Shown here piece by piece: positions 43,966 to 52,097 of a stretch of DNA of 64,000 nucleotides; position 1 is the first letter of the stretch, and the number at the start of each line of letters is the position of its first letter. The notes below the pieces were generated by a model. It was given only the letters and a program-made list of their open reading frames with translations, had not been told where the DNA came from and searched no databases. The stretch is from Nocardia sp. XZ_19_385 (GTDB lineage: Bacteria; Actinomycetota; Actinomycetes; Mycobacteriales; Mycobacteriaceae), in the NCBI RefSeq assembly GCF_015355755.1, contig NZ_JACVEE010000001.1:806001-870000 (forward strand). Direction: 5' to 3'. The translations under genes and the position numbers were made by a program.

Positions 43966-44918
43966 GCGACTGCCTCCTGGGTGCCGACCAGCAGGCGGAA
44001 CAGCACCGCCATGCGCATGTGCACACCGTTGGTGACCTGCTGCAGAATCGCGGCCCGCTCCGAATCCGCAACGGCGGGAGCGATTTCCATGCCGCGCAGC
44101 ATCGGGCCGGGGTGCAGGACCACGGTGTGGTCGTCGAGCAGCGCCATCCGGCGTTCGCTGAGTCCGTAGTTGACCGCGTACTCCCGCGGCGACGGGAAGA
44201 AGCCGCCGTTCATCCGCTCCTGCTGGACGCGCAGCATCATCACCGCGTCGGCGCCGGGCAGTTCCGCGTCCAGGGAGTTCGCGACGCGGCAGGGCCAGGA
44301 TTCGACGCCGATCGGCAGCAGGGTGCGCGGCGCGACGAGCGTGACGTCGGCGCCGAGGGTGGCGAGCAGGAAGACATTCGAGCGGGCGACCCGGCTGTGC
44401 AGGATGTCACCGACGATGACGACCCGCTTGCCCTCGATATCGCCGAGGCGCTGGCGCAAGGTGAGCGCGTCCAGCAGGGCCTGGGTCGGGTGCTCGTGCG
44501 TGCCGTCGCCGGCGTTGATGATCGCCGGGCCCTGCCGGTTTTCCTGGCCGGCCCAGGCATCCATCCAGCGGGCGATCTGATGCGCGGCGCCCGAGGCCGG
44601 GTGCCGGACGATCAGCGCGTCCGCGCCGGCCGCGTGCAGGGTGAGCGCGGTGTCGCGCAGCGATTCGCCCTTGGAGACCGAGGAGGAGCTGGCACTGACA
44701 TTGATGACATCCGCGCTCATCCACTTGCCGGCGACCTCGAAGGAGACGCGGGTGCGGGTGGAGTTCTCGTAGAAGACCGTCATCACGGTGCGGCCGCGCA
44801 GCGTCGGCAGCTTGTGCACCTCGCGGCCCAGCAGTGCCTGCTCGAAACGTTCGGCTTCGTCGAGCATTTCGACGGCGGCGGCCCGGTTCAGATTTGTGAC
44901 GCTGAGCAGATGCCTCAC
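43962..44918 (-). CDS. pyrB: Aspartate carbamoyltransferase catalytic subunit
   Basis: Transfers carbamoyl phosphate to aspartate, committing to pyrimidine synthesis. It is 318 residues from GTG 44918. Carbamoyl-phosphate motif [14 protein letters not shown] (about 51-64), [15 protein letters not shown] and [10 protein letters not shown] are present. There is no regulatory PyrI nearby. The start overlaps the pyrR stop (GTGA). Confidence 0.97.
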   Translation of the reverse strand: MRHLLSVTNLNRAAAVEMLDEAERFEQALLGREVHKLPTLRGRTVMTVFYENSTRTRVSFEVAGKWMSADVINVSASSSSVSKGESLRDTALTLHAAGADALIVRHPASGAAHQIARWMDAWAGQENRQGPAIINAGDGTHEHPTQALLDALTLRQRLGDIEGKRVVIVGDILHSRVARSNVFLLATLGADVTLVAPRTLLPIGVESWPCRVANSLDAELPGADAVMMLRVQQERMNGGFFPSPREYAVNYGLSERRMALLDDHTVVLHPGPMLRGMEIAPAVADSERAAILQQVTNGVHMRMAVLFRLLVGTQEAVA

Positions 44919-45544
44919 GCCTCGTCCTCCTGATGCAGGTAGACGCCGTCGCGGCCGTCGTGTTCGGCGAGCAGTACGGAAATGTCTTCCGAGCGGGAGG
45001 TGGGGACGTTCTTACCCACGAAGTCCGCGCGGATCGGGAGTTCGCGGTGGCCGCGGTCGATCAGCACCGCCAGCTGCACGGAGCGGGGGCGACCGAGGTC
45101 GCGTAGCCCGTCCAGGGCGGAGCGCACGGTGCGGCCGGAGAACAGTACGTCGTCGACGAGGACCACCAGCGCGTCCTCGATACCGCCCTCGGGCACCGAG
45201 GTGCGCTCCAGCGGGCGATGCGGACGGGTCCGCAAGTCGTCGCGGTAAAGGGTGATGTCGAGGGAACCGAGCGCCGGGCGGACACCGGAGAATTCCTCGA
45301 TCTTCTCCGTCAGCCGCGCGGCCAGGGTGGTGCCGCGGGTCGGGATACCGATCAGCACCACACGCGGCGCGGTGGGATCGTCCGAATCCAGGGCGGTCTT
45401 CTCGATGATTTGGTGCGCGATACGCGCGATGGTCCGACTGACATCGGATGGCGACAGCAGCTCACGCCCCGCTGCCACCCACTCCGGGGTATGCCTCTGC
45501 GATTGCTCGCCGGACTTGGCCGCCCGATCTCCAGGCACAGCCAT
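44915..45544 (-). CDS. pyrR: Pyrimidine operon regulator PyrR / uracil phosphoribosyltransferase
   Basis: RNA-binding regulator related to phosphoribosyltransferases that senses UMP. It is 209 residues, with a longer N-terminal tail than the ~180 of Bacillus. PRPP motif [23 protein letters not shown] and [13 protein letters not shown] are intact; basic residues such as KIEEF and [12 protein letters not shown] fit RNA binding. First gene of the pyrR-pyrB-pyrC-PH-carA-carB-pyrF operon. ATG 45544 has GGAAGGAGG upstream, overlapping a PyrR-type recognition sequence. Confidence 0.96.
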   Translation of the reverse strand: MAVPGDRAAKSGEQSQRHTPEWVAAGRELLSPSDVSRTIARIAHQIIEKTALDSDDPTAPRVVLIGIPTRGTTLAARLTEKIEEFSGVRPALGSLDITLYRDDLRTRPHRPLERTSVPEGGIEDALVVLVDDVLFSGRTVRSALDGLRDLGRPRSVQLAVLIDRGHRELPIRADFVGKNVPTSRSEDISVLLAEHDGRDGVYLHQEDEA

Positions 45545-45550
45545 GCCGAC

Positions 45551-45590
45551 CTCCTTCCCCGCCTCACTGAACGGTCCGTTAAAGGATGTC
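45551..45590 (-). promoter_or_regulatory. Candidate PyrR-binding leader of the pyr operon
   Basis: On the minus strand the pyrR 5' leader contains GTTCAGTGAGGC (45572-45561), close to the CAGAGAGG-type loop bound by PyrR in Bacillus and to the SL1 element proposed in mycobacteria. It is flanked by CCG and CGG that can pair, immediately before the GGAAGGAGG ribosome site. PyrR binding there would block translation of the operon. Inferred from motif and position. Confidence 0.5.
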
Positions 45591-45858
45591 TTACGGCTAG
45601 CAGCCTAACAGCGCCCCAATCCGTGCTTCCACCAGGCATATCCCTTGTGAGCCGGGCCACGCGCGCCCCTGTGAGCCCGGCCACGCACCGCTCCCCGCCC
45701 GTCCCCCGCCCCCGCTTGCTCCGCGCTAGCTCCGCACCCCGCAACCCCTCCCCCGAGTTCCCTTGCGGCCCACAACCATCCGGTCACCGAGATTCCACCT
45801 CCGTTTGCCCAACCAGCGCGCTAACATTGCGCGTCGTTCACACGCAGGATGGGATGAA

Positions 45859-45921
45859 ATGGACTTCTTGGCACTGTTCTTCAGCTTTTTCGCCTACAAC
45901 CCCGACCCCGGCATCTTCTGA
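45859..45921 (+). CDS. Candidate 20-residue hydrophobic peptide
   Basis: Short ORF from ATG 45859, reading MDFLALFFSFFAYNPDP and ending GIF. It is followed eight bases later by a perfect 14-bp hairpin. A TAACAT -10-like hexamer lies at 45822-45827. An ORF with its own terminator in a 520-bp gap between pyrR and the AbiEi-like gene suggests a real small transcript. It may be a small protein, a leader peptide or only a small RNA. Confidence 0.4.
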   Translation: MDFLALFFSFFAYNPDPGIF

Positions 45922-45929
45922 TCCGGGCC

Positions 45930-45963
45930 GGCGGCCGCGGGCGCCAACCCGCCCGCGGCCGCC
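45930..45963. terminator. 14-bp hairpin terminator
   Basis: GGCGGCCGCGGGCG (45930-45943) pairs perfectly with 45950-45963 around CCAACC. It lies just beyond the short ORF at 45859 and could also end transcription from the minus-strand AbiEi-like gene (stop at 46067). Confidence 0.65.
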
Positions 45964-46066
45964 CCGCCTCCTTCTCCTTCCGCGGCCCGTCAGCCGACGG
46001 TGTGACGCAGCAAGCTCCTCTGCGAACCTCGCAACCGGCACCCCTCCTGCCGACTCGATGCGCGGC

Positions 46067-47020
46067 TCACTTCGGTGTCGTAGTCCAGTAACCACCGCGC
46101 CGGACGCGCGCAGCGATCGCCGCGGCCGCGCGGATCCGCCGGACCAGCTCTACCGGATCCTCGAGATCAGCCCAAGTCAGTCGAACCACAAGCCAGCCGA
46201 GCGCACGCAATTGATCCTCACGGATCTTCTCGGCGATCACGACCTGCTCGGCCGTGCGCCTACCCCGTAATTCGCTCTGATACTTCACCTTTCCGTCGAA
46301 CTCGACGATGACACCGAGCTCGGCGAACAAGAAATCGACGCGACCGACGCAGGCACCATCATCTGTACAAACCTGGGCCTGCGGCTCTGGGTCCGGCAGT
46401 CCCGCACGCCGGAACGCCACCCGACAGCGCGACTCCGCGACACTCTCACTGCGGCCGTCGAGAAACTCGATCACCTTGGCCGCCTTGCGCGAACCCGGCC
46501 GATGCGGAGCTCGCCCCAAATGACGACGCAGCTCATCCGCCGTGGTCAGGCCCTTCCGCAAGGCTGAATCCCCAATAACCACCGCCTGCTCGAAATCCAC
46601 CGACCGCGCCATGTCGACCACCGTCCGCGCTGGTGTGGTCACCTGGATGTCATCGACCACAGTGATCTCATCCGCCGCCAACCGCGCCGAATGCACAACC
46701 GTCCTCCTACCCACCCGAGCACCGTTGGGCCGATCCCGCGTCAAATGCACCCGCCCCATCGTTACCCCCCAACAGTCCATCCCATGCAGCACCACAGCCG
46801 AACAGTGGCTCGCCACAGCACAATCCGACACCCCACCGAACGCCGCCAGCACCAACACCAAATGCCGCCCCACACCATCCAAATCCCCACCCGACGACCC
46901 CAAATACTGCCCCCTCCGCACCCGCCGCCATTCCCCACTCCGACAGAGCCGCCGCAACTCAACATCCGACATCCCCGCCTCCAACGCATCCCGCCGCGAA
47001 ATCGGCCGCTGCACACCCAT
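46067..47020 (-). CDS. AbiEi-like antitoxin-domain protein with DUF559 nuclease domain
   Basis: A 317-residue protein from ATG 47020. The N-terminus is an AbiEi-type winged helix (ISRRDALEAGMSDVELRRLCRSGEWRRVRRGQYL). A central region has VHLTRDRP and TTPARTVVDMARS typical of type IV antitoxin-like proteins. The C-terminus is a DUF559/Vsr-like fold with a PD-(D/E)xK look (GRVDFLFAELGVIVEFDGKVKYQ; ALGWLVVRLTWADL). No AbiEii toxin partner is adjacent. Such solitary genes are common and often multicopy in mycolata. It may be a nuclease or a DNA-binding regulator. Confidence 0.87.
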   Translation of the reverse strand: MGVQRPISRRDALEAGMSDVELRRLCRSGEWRRVRRGQYLGSSGGDLDGVGRHLVLVLAAFGGVSDCAVASHCSAVVLHGMDCWGVTMGRVHLTRDRPNGARVGRRTVVHSARLAADEITVVDDIQVTTPARTVVDMARSVDFEQAVVIGDSALRKGLTTADELRRHLGRAPHRPGSRKAAKVIEFLDGRSESVAESRCRVAFRRAGLPDPEPQAQVCTDDGACVGRVDFLFAELGVIVEFDGKVKYQSELRGRRTAEQVVIAEKIREDQLRALGWLVVRLTWADLEDPVELVRRIRAAAAIAARVRRGGYWTTTPK

Positions 47021-47136
47021 CCCCGCAGCATGACCACCAAAACCCCTGTCACCCACCCCCACCCCCAAATGTGGATAAACCCCCCAGTTCTGAATATCTC
47101 CTCCTTCAGTCCCCCACTCAAGCTTCACAACCCCGC

Positions 47137-47186
47137 TTGATGCTTCACAGCACCTGCAGCCGGTTGGAGGTGCTGTGAAGCATCAA
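47137..47186. repeat. Perfect 19-bp inverted repeat with extra copies of its core
   Basis: TTGATGCTTCACAGCACCT (47137-47155) and its exact complement (47168-47186) flank twelve bases. The core recurs as GTGCTGTGAAGC at 47190-47201, and a partial GCTTCACA occurs at 47122-47129. It sits about 120-180 bp upstream of the AbiEi-like gene, so it could be a multi-site operator or an RNA hairpin. Confidence 0.75.
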
Positions 47187-47350
47187 CACGTGCTGTGAAG
47201 CCTGAGACGCGGTTCACGGCTGCGCGGGATGCGAGCAGTTGGGGCGCGGTGAGTGCGCCCCGGACGCGGTCGCCGCAACCGCCGACCGGCCCGAAGGCAA
47301 TCCCGACCGCTACTGAGTGCGGCTCCTTCAAACGTGGCCGGGAGTTGGGG

Positions 47351-47600
47351 GCAGCCGCGTCACGCCTGACCGGGGGTTTGCCGCGTCACGCGTAACAGGG
47401 TTTGGGGGCAGCCGCGTCACGCGCAAACTGGACTTTGAAGACGGCCCGTCATGCGTGACAGGGGGTTTGAGGGCGGCCGCGTCACGCGTGACTGGACTTT
47501 GAGAGGGCGGCCGCGTCAAGCGTGACTGAGGTTTGAGGGTGGCCTTCACGCGCGATCAGGGGTTCGGGGGGCGCTGCGTCACGCGTGGTTGGGGTGTTGG
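47351..47600. repeat. Eight-unit degenerate tandem repeat with GTCACGCGTGAC palindrome
   Basis: Eight units, 26-34 bp apart, each resembling GGGCGGCCGC-GTCACGCGTGAC-TGGxxTTTGA. The palindromic cores start at 47359, 47385, 47416, 47448, 47481, 47515, 47545 and 47578; the fifth is a perfect 12-bp palindrome and the others have one to three changes. The array lies in a ~590-bp stretch between the AbiEi-like gene and the quinone oxidoreductase and ends 11 bases from the latter's stop. No direct CRISPR features (constant repeat, unique spacers) are present. Confidence 0.85.
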
Positions 47601-47610
47601 ATACAACCGC

Positions 47611-48588
47611 TCAGGCTTGGGTGGGGGTAAGGATGACGGTGCCGAGGGGGGTTCGGGACTCCAGGAGGTGGTGGGCGGTGGCGGCTTCGTCGAGGGGGAG
47701 GATCGAATCGATTTGGGGAATCAGGGTTCCGGCGGCGGCTAGGTTGAGGGCGGCGGGGCGGGATTGGGCGACGCGGGTGAGCCAGTGGGGGCCGGCGCAG
47801 CCGGTGAGGGTGAGGCCGCGGGGGATCAGGTCGGCGGCGGAGATCTGGGCGGGGGTGCCGGAGAGGAATCCGTAGCTGAGGATGCGGCCGTGTAGTGGGG
47901 TCACGGTGTCGAGGAGGGCTGCGGCGGTGGGGCCGCCGATCGAGTCGAAGACGACGTCCAGGGTTGTGCTTGTGAGGGTTTCGTGGAGGTGGGTGGGCCA
48001 GGACGGGTCGGTGTGGTCGATTACCTCGTCGGCGCCGAGTTTCCGGGCGTGGGCGATTTTGGCCGGGCCGCCGGCGGTGGCAATGATGCGGGCGGCGCCG
48101 CTGTTCTTGGCGAGCTGAGTCAGGGCGGCGCCGACACCGGTGGCGGCGGCTTCGATCAGTACCGTTTCCGATCCGGTCAGGCGGGCGGTGTCGAGCAAGG
48201 TCAGTGCCACCGAGCCGCCCATCAGAACGGCGGCCGCGTCGGTCGCGGACAAACCGTCCGGCAACGGAGTCACGGAAGTGGCTGGGGCGCAAACGTATTC
48301 GGCGTATGCGCCGAAGCCCATGGTGGCCATCGCGACGCGCTGACCGATCAGGCCCGCGTCCACGTCCGCGCCGACCTCGGTGACCGTCCCTACGGCTTGA
48401 AATCCGAACAAAAACGGCGGCTCGACCGGCAGCGGGTATTCACCCGAGCGCAGCCTCGTCTCCGCGAACAACACCGGGATCGCCGCGGCGCGGATCACCA
48501 CGTCGCCCGCACCAGGCCGAGGCTCGGGCACTTCCCGAGGGACCAGCACCTCGGGCCCGCCGACGCCCGTCATTACGATTGCCTTCAT
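47611..48588 (-). CDS. Zinc-independent quinone oxidoreductase-like MDR protein
   Basis: Medium-chain dehydrogenase/reductase of the quinone oxidoreductase group, 325 residues from ATG 48588, which has GGAG six bases upstream (ATG 48600 is the alternative). Features: MKAIVMTGVGGPEVL start, GFQAVGTVTEVGADVD, cofactor motif VLIEAAATGVGAALTQLAKNSGAARIIATAG, and VVFDSIGG. Zinc-binding cysteines are absent. It is divergent from a TetR gene with an inverted repeat between, so probably induced by a xenobiotic or electrophile. Confidence 0.9.
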   Translation of the reverse strand: MKAIVMTGVGGPEVLVPREVPEPRPGAGDVVIRAAAIPVLFAETRLRSGEYPLPVEPPFLFGFQAVGTVTEVGADVDAGLIGQRVAMATMGFGAYAEYVCAPATSVTPLPDGLSATDAAAVLMGGSVALTLLDTARLTGSETVLIEAAATGVGAALTQLAKNSGAARIIATAGGPAKIAHARKLGADEVIDHTDPSWPTHLHETLTSTTLDVVFDSIGGPTAAALLDTVTPLHGRILSYGFLSGTPAQISAADLIPRGLTLTGCAGPHWLTRVAQSRPAALNLAAAGTLIPQIDSILPLDEAATAHHLLESRTPLGTVILTPTQA

Positions 48589-48600
48589 CGATAACTCCAT

Positions 48601-48652
48601 AAGTTGACTAGCGGTCCAATTGACTCCGACGTTATGGACTGTCGGTCAACTT
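48601..48652. promoter_or_regulatory. Candidate operator for the divergent TetR/MDR pair
   Basis: AAGTTGACTAGCGGTCC (48601-48617) and GGACTGTCGGTCAACTT (48636-48652) are inverted copies agreeing at 13 of 17 positions. They fill the space between the oxidoreductase start (48588) and the TetR gene. Confidence 0.55.
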
Positions 48653-48697
48653 TGTCAATGCTCTTGTGGCTCAATGCTGTTGAAGGAAGCGGGTGCG

Positions 48698-49273
48698 ATG
48701 TCCGACGGGCAACCCAGGGAACGGGCCGATGCCGCGCGCAACCGGCGCGCGATTCTCGACGCCACCAAGGCCCTGCTCGCGGAGCACGGAGCCGAAGCCG
48801 TCACCATGGATCGGGTCGCCGCGGCGGCGGGCGTCGGAAAAGGCACCATCTTTCACCGATTCGGTAGTCGCGCCGGGCTGCTGCACGAACTGGTCGGCGA
48901 ACCGGCGCGCGCTCTGATGAGCGCGGTAACCAGCGGTCCGCCGCCCCTCGGCCCCGGCGCTCCCGCCAGGGAACGCTTACTCGCCTATTTCGACGCGATG
49001 ACTCGCCTGGTCATCGACAACATCGAACTCGTCGTCGCCTATCACGCGGTGCCGCCCCACCCCCAGCGCGAGGAGTTCCACAGCTTCTGGGCCGCCCACA
49101 TCACGGCACTGCTCCGCGAAGCCCGCCCCGACCTGGACGCCGAAACCGTCGGCGCACTACTACTCGCCCCACTCGGCGGCGAACTCGTCCCGCACATGGT
49201 CCGCACCGGCGCCGCCGACCGCCTCCTCACCGCCGTCCGTGAACTGGTCGAATCCGTGCTCCGCACACCCTGA
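48698..49273 (+). CDS. TetR-family transcriptional regulator
   Basis: TetR repressor of 191 residues from ATG 48698; ATG 48674 is an in-frame alternative. HTH: RAILDATKALLAEHGAEAVTMDRVAAAAGVGKGTIFHRFGSRAGLLHEL. The C-terminal ligand-binding domain is of ordinary length. Divergent from the quinone oxidoreductase, which it probably represses. Confidence 0.92.
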   Translation: MSDGQPRERADAARNRRAILDATKALLAEHGAEAVTMDRVAAAAGVGKGTIFHRFGSRAGLLHELVGEPARALMSAVTSGPPPLGPGAPARERLLAYFDAMTRLVIDNIELVVAYHAVPPHPQREEFHSFWAAHITALLREARPDLDAETVGALLLAPLGGELVPHMVRTGAADRLLTAVRELVESVLRTP

Positions 49274-49359
49274 TTCATCCATCCGTTGTCGATATCGCAC
49301 TGGTTCACAGTGATTGGTTGTCACAGCGAGCCGACGGAACCGGGTGCTAGCGTCGAGCT

Positions 49360-49755
49360 ATGCCGAGCAGGGATGACATTCAGCATCGGGTCGTGACGAC
49401 ATTGCAGCGGCGGGTCTTCAATCCCCTGATCCGCAGGGCGCCGGTGCAGCAGTTGCTGGAGACGGTGGGGCGGGTGAGTAAGGAGCCGCGGATCACTCCG
49501 ATCGGCGGGCGCAAGATGGGGAACGAGTTCTGGCTGGTGTCGGAATACGGGGAACGCTCGCAGTACGTTCGGAATATCAAGGCGGACAATCGGGTTCGGG
49601 TGCGCGATCGTGGCCGCTGGTACACCGGCACCGCGCACCTGCTGCCCGACGACGACTGTCATGCGCGGCTGCGGACGCTGCCCCGCTACAACAGCACCGT
49701 GGTTCGTCTGGTCGGCACCGACATGCTCACCGTCCGTATCGATCTCGATCAATAG
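49360..49755 (+). CDS. Deazaflavin (F420)-dependent nitroreductase-family protein
   Basis: Split-beta-barrel protein of the DDN family, 131 residues. Conserved features are ITPIGGRKMGNEFWLVSEYGERSQYVRNIKADNRVRVRDRGRWYTGTAHLLPDDD. Family members in mycobacteria use F420H2 to reduce quinones or nitroimidazoles. A second member of the same family is at 51636-52061. It lies upstream of the ABC exporter with a 115-bp gap. Confidence 0.87.
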   Translation: MPSRDDIQHRVVTTLQRRVFNPLIRRAPVQQLLETVGRVSKEPRITPIGGRKMGNEFWLVSEYGERSQYVRNIKADNRVRVRDRGRWYTGTAHLLPDDDCHARLRTLPRYNSTVVRLVGTDMLTVRIDLDQ

Positions 49756-49870
49756 GGCGACAGCACCGCACTTCCGCCGACCCGCCGATAATCACTGGCC
49801 GGATCGCCCGGCGGCGGGCACCATGGCAATTCCATCCCCTTTGCTCGAACGCGATTCGAGAAGGAGGCGC

Positions 49871-51649
49871 ATGGTCGCCCGCAGAACTGCTGTCACGCTC
49901 GCACTTCGTTACTACGGAAGAGAATTGGGTCGGCGGCCGCGGTTTACGGTGCCGGCGATGTTGACTCCCGCGGTGGGCAATATCTGTCAGTCGTATCTCG
50001 TGCCGCTGGTGGTGGCGGGGATGGTCGGGCGGATTGCCGACGAGGGCGTCGAAGCGGGAGCGGTCGCGCCCTACATCCTGGGCGTTGCCGGGTTGCTGAC
50101 CTGTTCGGAGCTGTGCTGGCGGATCGGGCTGCATTGCCTGAATCGGGCCGGCGCATACGGGATCGAGAGTTTGTATGTGACGGCGATGGACGAATTGCTG
50201 GTTCAAGACGCCGCGTTCTTTCACGACAATTTCGCCGGATCGCTCACCAAACGCGCACTGAGTTTCGCTTCGCGCTTCGAGGAGTTCATCGACACGCTGG
50301 TATTCGAAGTGTGTGCGTTCGTGGTGCCGGTCGGGTTCGCCGCGTTCGTCCTGTGGCGCTACGACCCATTGCTGGTGTTCGTCCTGTTCGGGTTACTGCT
50401 GCTCACCGGCCTGCTGATCGCTCCCCTCATACGACGCCGTCAGAAATTGGTGGACGCGCGGGAACGCGCCATCGCCCGGGTGGCCGGGCATGTGGCCGAC
50501 AGTGTTTCGAATATGCATTCCGTGCGCGCGTTCGCCGCCGAACGTCAGGAGGCGGCCGAGCACCGCCGACGGGTGGCGGACCAGCGGCGAACAGCACTGC
50601 TCTCCTGGGATTACGGGAATCTGCGGATCGATATCGTGGTGGGTCCGCTGTTCGTGCTCACCAATGTGCTCGGATTGCTGCTGGCGTTGCGGCTGGTCAG
50701 CAACGGCGCCGGCGTCGAGGTGGTCATCGTGGTGTTCACCTATTTCTGGAATGCGTCCGGAATCATGTTCCGGTTCAACCAGATCTATCGCCGGCTGGAA
50801 AGCGCGATCACCGAAGCCGCCCAATTCACCACGCTGTTGCTGACCCCACCCGCGATAGCGGAAGTACCGGATCCGGAACCCCTGTGCCCCAAGGATTTCG
50901 GGGTGCGTTTCGAAAAGGTCGACTTCGCTTATCCGGGTGCGCGGCCGCTTTTCACCGGCTTGGATCTGGACGTGCCCGCGGGCACCCGGGTGGGCCTGGT
51001 CGGCCGCTCCGGCGGCGGCAAGACCACCATCACCCAGCTACTGCTGCGCATGACCGATATCCAAGGCGGCGCGATCCGCATCGGCGGCCAGGACATTTCC
51101 CGCCTGAAGCAGGCCGACCTGCGCGGCATGCTGGCCTACGTGCCACAGGAACCGGCCATGTTCCACCGCACCCTGCGCGAGAACATCCGCTTCGCCCGCC
51201 CGGACGCCACCGACGAGGAGGTGCAGGGCGCGGCGAAGGCGGCCCACGTCACCGAGTTCGCCGATGCCCTGCCGGAGGGGCTGGAAACACTGGTCGGCGA
51301 GCGCGGGGTGAAACTGTCCGGCGGCCAGCGCCAACGGGTCGCGCTGGCCCGCGCCATCCTGCGCGACGCGCCGATCCTGGTGCTCGACGAAGCCACCAGC
51401 GCTTTGGATTCCGAAGGTGAACTGCTGGTGCAGCAAGCCCTCTGGGAACTCATGGCGGGTCGCACCGCGCTGGTGGTGGCGCACCGTTTGAGCACGGTGG
51501 CGAGCATGGATCAACTGGTCGTGCTCGACCGCGGGACGATCGTCGAGCAGGGGACGCACGCGGATCTGCTACGCGCGAAAGGGGTTTACGCGAAGCTGTG
51601 GCAGCACCAGTCCGGCGGGTTCCTGGGCGAGGATGTCAGCGCCGGGTGA
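49871..51649 (+). CDS. ABC exporter, fused membrane and ATPase domains
   Basis: Half-transporter of 592 residues from ATG 49871, preceded by AAGGAGG at unusually short spacing; ATG 49823 is the alternative. A type I exporter membrane domain with several helices (FVVPVGFAAFVLW; LLVFVLFGLLLLTGLLIAPLI) spans ~30-320. The nucleotide-binding domain has Walker A GLVGRSGGGKTT, signature KLSGGQRQR, Walker B ILVLDEATSALD and H-loop VVAHRLST. It would work as a homodimer. Substrate unknown. Its 3' end overlaps the convergent gene by 14 bases. Confidence 0.93.
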   Translation: MVARRTAVTLALRYYGRELGRRPRFTVPAMLTPAVGNICQSYLVPLVVAGMVGRIADEGVEAGAVAPYILGVAGLLTCSELCWRIGLHCLNRAGAYGIESLYVTAMDELLVQDAAFFHDNFAGSLTKRALSFASRFEEFIDTLVFEVCAFVVPVGFAAFVLWRYDPLLVFVLFGLLLLTGLLIAPLIRRRQKLVDARERAIARVAGHVADSVSNMHSVRAFAAERQEAAEHRRRVADQRRTALLSWDYGNLRIDIVVGPLFVLTNVLGLLLALRLVSNGAGVEVVIVVFTYFWNASGIMFRFNQIYRRLESAITEAAQFTTLLLTPPAIAEVPDPEPLCPKDFGVRFEKVDFAYPGARPLFTGLDLDVPAGTRVGLVGRSGGGKTTITQLLLRMTDIQGGAIRIGGQDISRLKQADLRGMLAYVPQEPAMFHRTLRENIRFARPDATDEEVQGAAKAAHVTEFADALPEGLETLVGERGVKLSGGQRQRVALARAILRDAPILVLDEATSALDSEGELLVQQALWELMAGRTALVVAHRLSTVASMDQLVVLDRGTIVEQGTHADLLRAKGVYAKLWQHQSGGFLGEDVSAG

Positions 51650-52061
51650 GCGCGAAGACCGGGAAGGTGCGATCGGTCTTGGTCCGGTAGTCGGCATACC
51701 CGGCGTACATCGCGTCCAGCCGCGGCCACAGGGCCGCGCTCTCGGCGGCGAGCAGTTCGACGGCCGCGACCGGAATCTTCTCCTTGCCGATTTCGATCTC
51801 GGCCTCGGGCTTGGCCCGCAGGTTGTACACCCACGCCGGGTCGCTCTCGTGGCCCGCGTGCGAGCCGACGATGACGTAACGCTCACCGTCCCGCAGATAC
51901 AGCAGCGGGGAGGTACGGGACTTGCCGGTTTTGCGACCGACCGTGGTGAGCAACAGCACTGGTGCGCCCTGGATCTTGCCGAGCACTTTGCCGCCGCTGA
52001 CCCGGTACACGAGAGCGTTGAGGCCCACGAAGAGACGTTCGACTGTGTTCTTGATCGCCAT
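51636..52061 (-). CDS. Deazaflavin (F420)-dependent nitroreductase-family protein
   Basis: A 141-residue DDN-like protein: VLLLTTVGRKTGKSRTSPLLYLRDGERYVIVGSHAGHESDPAWVYNLRAKPEAEIEIG is the family core, with the phosphate-binding GRKTGKSRTSPL loop intact. ATG 52061. It overlaps the exporter gene tail-to-tail by 14 bases. Confidence 0.9.
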   Translation of the reverse strand: MAIKNTVERLFVGLNALVYRVSGGKVLGKIQGAPVLLLTTVGRKTGKSRTSPLLYLRDGERYVIVGSHAGHESDPAWVYNLRAKPEAEIEIGKEKIPVAAVELLAAESAALWPRLDAMYAGYADYRTKTDRTFPVFALTRR

Positions 52062-52097
52062 CCTCCGAGCCTATGCCCGGCGCGGGGCCGACAGGCG

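Noticed and set aside
45647-45686. Two near-identical GTGAGCC(G/C)GGCCACGC direct repeats 24 bp apart
   Set aside because: Only two copies of a short GC-rich word upstream of pyrR; could be an operator but support is too thin.
47351-47600. CRISPR array
   Set aside because: Units vary throughout, spacers are not unique and no cas gene is present; the periodic palindrome is better described as a tandem repeat.
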